A DNA stretch of 64,000 nt, from assembly GCF_042186555.1 (NCBI RefSeq), contig NC_133327.1, forward strand, positions 53,084,065-53,148,064, written 5' to 3'. A program made the position numbers and the translations under genes. This document shows positions 58,255 to 64,000 of this stretch, one piece after another. Within the stretch, counting starts at the first letter, position 1. Every line of letters begins with the position of its first letter. The notes under the pieces are model-generated. The model made no database searches. It was given only the letters and a program-made list of their open reading frames with translations, and was not told the origin of the DNA. Origin of the DNA: Aquarana catesbeiana. Lineage: Eukaryota > Chordata > Amphibia > Anura > Ranidae.

Positions 58255-58650
58255 GCATGATAATAAAAATAAAACAATCACTGTAATCTAAACGCTAAAA
58301 AAAAAAAATATTTGATAGCGTTGTAGCTTATCGGTCCTCAGATGTGGTGGCTGCATTCGTTTTCTTTTTTTAGGCTTTTTTTTCTTTTGTTTTTATCTGG
58401 CGATCTGACCAGTCACACATTTTCTGTCCTAGGGTGACAACACTCACTCAGTGTAATATGGAGGAGCGGTGTTGTCTCTCTAGGACAAGATTTCAGCACA
58501 CAACCCTGCCTGCTCTTACGTCACAGGAAGGGGTGTTATGTAGTCTAGAATGAGAAAAGGGAATGATGCTAACTGAAAAGAGTGCAGTACAGGTAGATAG
58601 CACAGGAAGTCATCAGCTCACAAGGTTTCTGGCAGGTGTATTTTTGCACT
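58255..58650. repeat. partial copy of the 51262-type family
   Basis: The run GTAGCTTATCGGTCCTCAGA, GGTGGCTGCATTCGTTTTC and ATCTGGCGATCTGACCAGTC matches 13337-13500 and the left arm at 51262. The GAGTGTTGTC-type stretch CTAGGGTGACAACACTCACTC also recurs near 30090 and 55090. Confidence 0.6.
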
Positions 58651-58861
58651 GATGGAACAAATAAAACAATTTCAGTGGTGCACAATATTTAACAGAGCAA
58701 AAAGCAGAAAGTAACCAAAGGTCATTCAAATAAAAGTTTCCCATTACTACTAAGCCCTAAATAGGGAATCCTTATGTCTGCTGATTGGTTGCAAATGCCA
58801 AGAGGGGCTTGTTCTTACTCCAAACTGCCAACACATCAAGGGAAAACAGCACACCATAATG

Positions 58862-59009
58862 CAGGGATCCTCAAACTACGGCCCTCCAGCTGTTGCAGAA
58901 CTACACATCCCATGAGGCATTGTAAAACTCTGACATTCACAGACATGACTAGGCATGATGGAAATTGTAGTTCCTGAACACCTGGAGGGCCGCAGTTTGA
59001 AGACCCCTG
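58862..59009. mobile_element. 148-bp hAT-type MITE
   Basis: CAGGGATCCTCAAACTACGG and its inverse CCGCAGTTTGAAGACCCCTG flank a near-palindrome (GGCCCTCCAG...CTGGAGGGCC; GAACTACA...TGTAGTTC). No clear 8-bp duplication is visible, so the flanks have decayed or were lost. Confidence 0.82.
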
Positions 59010-59059
59010 CAATGTACGATGGTAAAATTTTATTCCAGGACAAAACTAAAAGGATCCAC

Positions 59060-60245
59060 AACTGAGACCTCCTCACTGATGCATACCACCCAACAGGGGG
59101 CTTAATCATAGAGATACAGCACTGGGACCTCATCCACTGATATGTTTCACCCAACAATGGGCTTAATCGTAGATATACAACATTGGGACCTCTTCACCGA
59201 TATGTTTCAACCTTACAATGGACTTAAGCATAGAGATACATCACTAGGACCTCCTGCATTGACATGTACAACGGGCTTAACTGCAGATATTCAACACAGG
59301 GACCACCTCCACTTACATGTTTCACCCAACACTGGGCTTAATCATAAAGATACAGCACTGGGACCTCCTTGACTGACATGTTTCACCCAATATCAGATTT
59401 ATTCATAGAGATACAACACTGGAACCCCTTCCATTGACATGTTTCACCCAACAGGAAGCTTAATTGTAGCAATTCAACACAGGGACCTCCTCCATTGGCA
59501 TGTTTCACCCAACACTGGGTTTAATCATGGAGATACAGCACTGGGACCTCCTCCATTGACACGTTTCATCCAACATCAGAGTTAAGCATAGAGGTACAAC
59601 ACTGGGAATCTCCTCCACTGATATGTGTCACTCAACAAAACTGATATGTTTTCACCAACGATGGACTTAATCATAAGGGTGCAACACTACTGACTTGTTT
59701 CACCCAACAGCTGACTTAATTGTAGAGATACAACACAGAGATCTCCTCCACTGACATATTTCACCCAACACTGGCTTATTCATAGAGATACAACACTGGG
59801 ACCTCCTCCGCTGACACATTTCCTCCAACACCATGCTTAATCATAGAGATACCACACTGGGATCTCCTTCACTGACATATTTTACCCAATACTGGACTTA
59901 ATTGTAGCGATACAACACTGGGACCTCCTCCACTGACTCTATTCACCCAACACCAAGCTTAATTATAGAGATTTAACACTGGTACATCCTCCTTGTTTCA
60001 CCCAACACATGGACTAATTGCTTTAGTGATACAAAACTGAGACCACCTCCACTGACACATTTCACGAAACACCTGGCTTAATTGTAAAGTTACGACACTG
60101 GGACCTCCTCCACTGACATGTTTCACCCAACTCTAGGCTTAATCATAAAGATACAACACTGGGACCTCCTCCATTGGCACATTTCACCCACCACTGGGCT
60201 TAATCGTAGAGATGCAACACTGAGACTGCTCCCACTGATGCGTTT
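59060..60245. repeat. tandem array, about 60-bp unit, about 19 copies
   Basis: The unit CTGACATGTTTCACCCAACA plus CTGGGCTTAATCATAGAGATACAACACTGG and GACCTCCTCCA repeats every 60-61 bp. It is substantially diverged with small indels, so it is older than the 26- and 24-bp arrays. It lies in the last OTOF intron seen (56793-61838). Confidence 0.9.
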
Positions 60246-60249
60246 CAGG

Positions 60250-61067
60250 GCTAGTTTGATCTAGACTGTTTTAACAAAAAATATATTTTTATTATTTTCA
60301 CTGTGACAGGCTATTGAAGCTAATTGATGTTTTAATGTTTCAGTGGTTTTCATGAAAGAGGTTGTGCAGATGTGACGAGACAACAAAACTTATGTTGAGA
60401 GACATTGGAAAGTACATATACAGCACTTATACAGATCATACATTCCATCAGACAGACACAACTGACAAGAAAATGGTTCTAGTAGGCGTTCTCAAAGAAA
60501 TTATCCCAGAAACAATATTGCAAATGCTTCCCATATGCTATTACATTGTTTTAGAATTACTGTAAAATGACCTCCAACATTTAGCACTTTAATTCCTTAT
60601 ATAATTCTTTATATACATTTCTGCACATTTTACATGAATGGACAGGATAAAACATTAATAAATGTTCTTTAGACTTCCCTAAATATACAGCTCCTGTCCT
60701 GCAACTGCTGTGAGCAGCTATGTTCTGCGGCACCAGATGCATCCTGTTTAGGGGATCCAGCAGCCATTGCTGGACACTGAAGAGTTATTAAATATTCTAA
60801 TTACCAGTACAATTAAAAAAAAAAATTAAAGGAGTCAAAAGGGCGAAGTGCTATCATGAAAGAAGGAGGGGGATAAATATGTTAAAAAGGATTTAAAGCA
60901 TGAAGAATAGGTGATGAAGCAGATATTTTGGAGGTAACAAATGTAAATAATGGACATAATGTGTGTTAAATCCTTAACTAAACTTTCGGCCACAGCCTGA
61001 AAAGAAAAGACTGTCTCCTGCTAGCACTCCGTTTGGAAGCAGTGGTGTTTCTGCAGAGATCTGAGTC
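60250..61067. other. OTOF intron, no exon recognised
   Basis: No exon or element was recognised. The open frame at 60362-60565 has no domain. Confidence 0.4.
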
Positions 61068-61519
61068 TAATGCCGCGTACACACGGGTGGACTTTTCGAC
61101 CGAACTGATCCGACAAACTTTCCAGCGGACTTTCGATGGACTTTTGACGAACTTCCGACGAACTTTCTAACGAACGGACTTGCCTACACACGATCACACC
61201 AAAGTCCGCCGGATTCGTACGTGATGACGTACACCAGACTAAAATAAGAAAGTTGATAGCCAGTAGCCAATAGCTGCCCTAGCGTCGGTTTTTGTCCGTC
61301 GGACTAGCATACAGACGAGCGGATTTCTGGGTCCGGCGGAGTTACGACGTAAAGATTTGAAGCGTGTTCCAAATCTAAGGTCCGTCAGATTTGCGACTGG
61401 AAAGGTCCGCTGAAGGTCCAGTGAAGCCCACACACGATCGGATTGTTTGCCGGATTTGGTCCGTCGGCGTCCGTCAGACCAGTCCGGTCGAAAAGTCCGA
61501 CCATGTGTACGCGGCATAA
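61068..61519. mobile_element. Harbinger-like MITE family F5
   Basis: TAATGCCGCGTACACACGGG and ATGTGTACGCGGCATAA are inverted, with TAA at both borders. Internal GGTCCGTCGG- and CCGACGGAC-like pieces are shared with 37861-38718. Confidence 0.9.
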
Positions 61520-61838
61520 GTCAGAGCTAGAGCTCTCCAATCAGCGAAGCTCATGCTTCCTACTAATTGGCAAGACACTGGTGTCACAGAACATTATACA
61601 TTTTATAAAGAGAAAATACTACTGAAGCCGTCTGCTTTGTGGTGCTGCAAATTTGTCCTCCTGTCTTTAAGTCAACTGACTCATTAAAATCAATGTATTC
61701 CTTGTACGATTGATGTCAACATAAAGTGCTGACATCTGGAACAGAGCCATGGAGCTGCTGATGTAAAATTCCCATTCTCGCAATTGTTATATATGTACGT
61801 CTTCATTAAAATGATTAACGCTTTTTTTTTTTCTCCAG

Positions 61839-62025
61839 AAACCTGCTGCTTCCAGATGGGGTACCTCCAGAGCGTCAGTGGGCTCGCTTCTACGTTAAGA
61901 TCTACCGCGCTGAGGGGCTACCCAGAATGAACACTAGTATCATGGCCAACGTTAAGAAGGCACTTATCGGGGAAAACAAGGACTTGGTGGATCCCTATGT
62001 CCAAGTTACATTTGCCGGGCAAAAG
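61839..62025 (+). CDS. OTOF: OTOF exon h: FerI end and start of C2C
   Basis: Bases 61839-62025 follow a polypyrimidine tract (T10 then TTCTCCAG) and precede GTAATTGA. The frame gives NLLLPDGVPPERQWARFYVK, then IYRAEGLPRMNTSIMANVKK, then ALIGENKDLVDPYVQVTFAG and QK. It contains strand 1 of C2C, the long loop 1, and the calcium-site-type aspartate in LVDPYV. The exon ends in phase 0 where mammalian otoferlin continues with GKTSVQ, so the following exon lies beyond 64000 or was not recognised in the last 2 kb. A Harbinger-like MITE starts only 71 bp after the donor. Confidence 0.97.
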
Positions 62026-62095
62026 GTAATTGATATGAAAAAAGTGTGGGAAAATAAAAAAAAATACATATTCAGCTATCTGTCCCCACCGCATC

Positions 62096-62525
62096 TAATG
62101 CCCCGTACACACGATCGGAAATGCCGCCAGCAAAACTTTGATGAGAGGTTTTGGTCGGAAAATGCGACCGCGTGTATGCTCCATCGGACTTTTGCTGGCG
62201 GAATTCTAGCCAGCAAAAGATTGAGAGCAGGTTCTCTATTTTTCAGTCGGAAAAAGTTCCTATCCAAACATGTGTTCGTCTGTATGCAATTCGGATGCGC
62301 AAAAAATCACGCATGCTCGGAAACAATTCGACGCATGCTCAGAAGCATTGAACTTCATTTTCTCGGCTCGTCATAGTGTTGTACATCACCGTGTTCTTGA
62401 CAGTCGAAAGTTCAGAGAACTTTTGTGTGACCGTGTGTATGCAAGGCAAGCTTGAGCGGAATCCCATCGGAAAAGCCATCATACCTTTTTCTGACCAAAA
62501 TTCCGATCATGTCTACGCGGCATAA
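62096..62525. mobile_element. Harbinger-like MITE family F5, 71 bp after OTOF exon h
   Basis: TAATGCCCCGTACACACGAT and ATGTCTACGCGGCATAA are inverted, with TAA at each border. The interior is closest to 45440-45871 (TTTTGCTGGCGGAATTC against TTGTTGTCGGAATTTC). Confidence 0.88.
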
Positions 62526-64000
62526 CACCGAGAACTGAGCAATCAAACACCACTGATCGCTCAGCTCTCAGCCTGCAGAGAGCCGGTGGATGTCAGTCTC
62601 CACTCTCTGCTCTGCCCGTAAGTCCCCCCTGCCCCAGTGCTCACTGGAGCAACAGCTATGGAGAGGGTGGTAGCAGGCTGGCACAGGCTCTCAGCGGCAC
62701 ACTGAGAGGCCAATTTAGCTGCCCGTCCAGATGTTTGGGTGGATCAGGATTCTTCGAGGGCCTAGAACTGGCTCTGTGACTTCAGCTGAAAGTGGGTTTT
62801 AGCCCCCTCTCCACTGAATCTGGGTCACAGAAATGCAGAAAGAAGTTAACTTCTGTGATCCAGAAGAGAAGTATGGCCAAAAAAGCTTCCCTTTTAAAGG
62901 GCCAGTCCAAGAAGAACTGATATTTCATAATTTGGTAGATGTTGAAGAGTTAAAACCTCTTATAGTTCCTTTCTCTTATGGACTTTGCTTTGAGATCTCA
63001 GGTCTGTACACCTCCATTATGAAGGGCTCCAATCATCCTTGCCCTAAGTTTCTGGCTTTGTACCCCTCATGTGCCCACATTAAGGGGCTCCCACAATCCC
63101 TGCTTCGAAATTTGTTTTGTTTCGGATTCTATAGTTAGGTTAATCACTTTGTTTCATCATAATCGTTATGTTAATATGATTAATTTTCGTAATTCGTTTT
63201 GTATATTTGTATATTCGTGGTTTCGAATTGATCTGTATTTCGGAAGTTATTTCAGAAGATTGGCTATATTTGTTTTAACGTGTTATTTCGGGAGATTACT
63301 TATGCGCTCTGAGTCATCCCTGCTAGTCTAAAGCACAAAGAGAAATTGAATGAGCTGATTGGACTATATCGACTGGAGTCGTATGAATCCAAAGGAACGA
63401 ATTGAACAAAATGAATTTCGGATTTATTCATTATGTTATGATTCGGAGATTCTGATGGATTTATCTCAATCAAACTCAAACATGATAAGTAGGAATCATC
63501 TTATTTCACTTTTATACCTGACTGCATTTATTGTAATATCTTTCCATTTTATATGTAGTGCATTTTTTACAATAATGAAAAATGTTAATTGCAAAATGAA
63601 AACGAAATGGATCCGAATCAATATGGATCATTCGTTATGTCGTTATGCTATTTCGGATCCAAATGAAGTGCATGAATTTGTTTTTTCAATTTAATTTGTT
63701 TTGAATTCATTGACATTTGTTACTATTATGATTTGGAGATTCAGATACTTCCGAATCCCCAAATAACAAAAATGTAATCCAAATTTTGATTCATAACGAA
63801 ACGAATCACACGTCTATTCAGGAATTATGACAGGGATATCTCACTGTTGGAGCATCCAAGGTAATACTCAGCCCACCAGGCTCTAATACAACTAAAATAT
63901 CACTTTTGTACTGACTGGTACTTCAAAGGAGATTACCAAAATAACCTTCCTCTATATTCATAAGCTAAGATCCAGGCCCATTAGAGATTAAATTAACTCT
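62526..64000. other. OTOF intron, no exon recognised to window end
   Basis: 63100-63810 is rich in TTCG/CGAAT words and ends with AACGAAACGAATCACACGTC, related to the flank of the tract at 47465, so it is probably another dispersed element. The next otoferlin exon (expected to begin GKTSVQ) was not seen. Confidence 0.45.

Larger units (their letters stand above)
31167..62025 (+). other. OTOF: otoferlin gene region, eight exons of the C2A-C2C part
   Basis: Otoferlin is a tail-anchored ferlin with several C2 domains. It acts as the calcium sensor and vesicle-priming factor for exocytosis at inner-ear hair-cell ribbon synapses. Eight exons with GT-AG borders and compatible phases join into one frame of about 294 residues that I recognise as the linker after C2A, complete C2B, the FerI linker and the beginning of C2C. 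Words such as KPDIKMEPSAGRPMDYQ and NMDPVVCVEVGD fit otoferlin better than its closest paralogue FER1L6. Introns seen measure 12624, 1219, 4021, 6015, 960, 91 and 5046 bp. The start codon, C2A exons and the remaining three quarters of the protein are not in the window; I searched upstream by eye for the preceding exon without success. Confidence 0.96.

Noticed and set aside
31167..62025. FER1L6 or another ferlin instead of otoferlin
   Set aside because: Linker words KPDIKMEPSAGRPMDYQ and VFSAMKLGK, and loop residues NMDPVVCVEVGD and LLRSGTL, match otoferlin and differ from FER1L6 as I know it.

Overview
The window is vertebrate nuclear DNA, almost certainly from an anuran and most likely a ranid-type frog (inference). 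It is non-coding for about 98% of its length, carries many interspersed and tandem repeats, and holds eight GT-AG exons of one conserved gene on the + strand. Those exons, at 31167-62025, together encode about 294 consecutive residues that match otoferlin (OTOF): the linker after C2A, the whole C2B domain, the FerI linker and the start of C2C. The first exons (start codon and C2A) and everything after early C2C lie outside the window or were not found. The introns of 91 bp to 12.6 kb are filled with transposable elements.

Layout. 1-4.4 kb: the 3' part of a hAT DNA transposon with an uninterrupted 882-residue BED-finger transposase and a 142-bp subterminal tandem repeat. 4.4-10.6 kb: a TTAA-flanked MITE, a 3-kb minisatellite with a 26-bp unit, a 19-20-bp minisatellite and a GC-rich fold-back block. 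11.5-12.6 kb: a dead Tc1-like transposon. 14.5-17.1 kb: two copies of a dispersed repeat, then a 24-bp minisatellite. 18.4-21.3 kb: a 5'-truncated CR1/L2-like LINE on the - strand. 21.3-24.2 kb: a TTAA-family repeat and two more minisatellites. 25.8-27.4 kb: a large TTTC/TC microsatellite with two embedded copies of one MITE fragment. 27.8-28.1 kb: a tRNA-derived SINE.

31-64 kb is the OTOF part. The first intron seen (31241-43864) contains three pieces of nested-insertion archaeology: a long inverted-repeat element broken by three younger insertions (31.6-34.4 kb); an L1-type LINE broken by a Harbinger-like MITE that is itself broken by a hAT MITE with a perfect 8-bp target duplication (37.55-38.84 kb); and a 1.6-kb near-palindromic Tc1-type element with arms of about 540 bp (40.04-41.66 kb). 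Later introns hold further Harbinger-like, hAT and TTAA-type MITEs, a degenerate GAATA-rich tract, and a tandem array of about 60 bp at 59-60 kb.

Only OTOF and possibly the hAT transposase look like functional protein genes. Long open frames inside the minisatellites and microsatellite are artefacts of stop-free repeat units. I found no rRNA, no functional tRNA gene, no CRISPR array and nothing bacterial. I see no convincing new biochemical system; the most unusual content is the nested and palindromic transposon structure inside a hearing gene.
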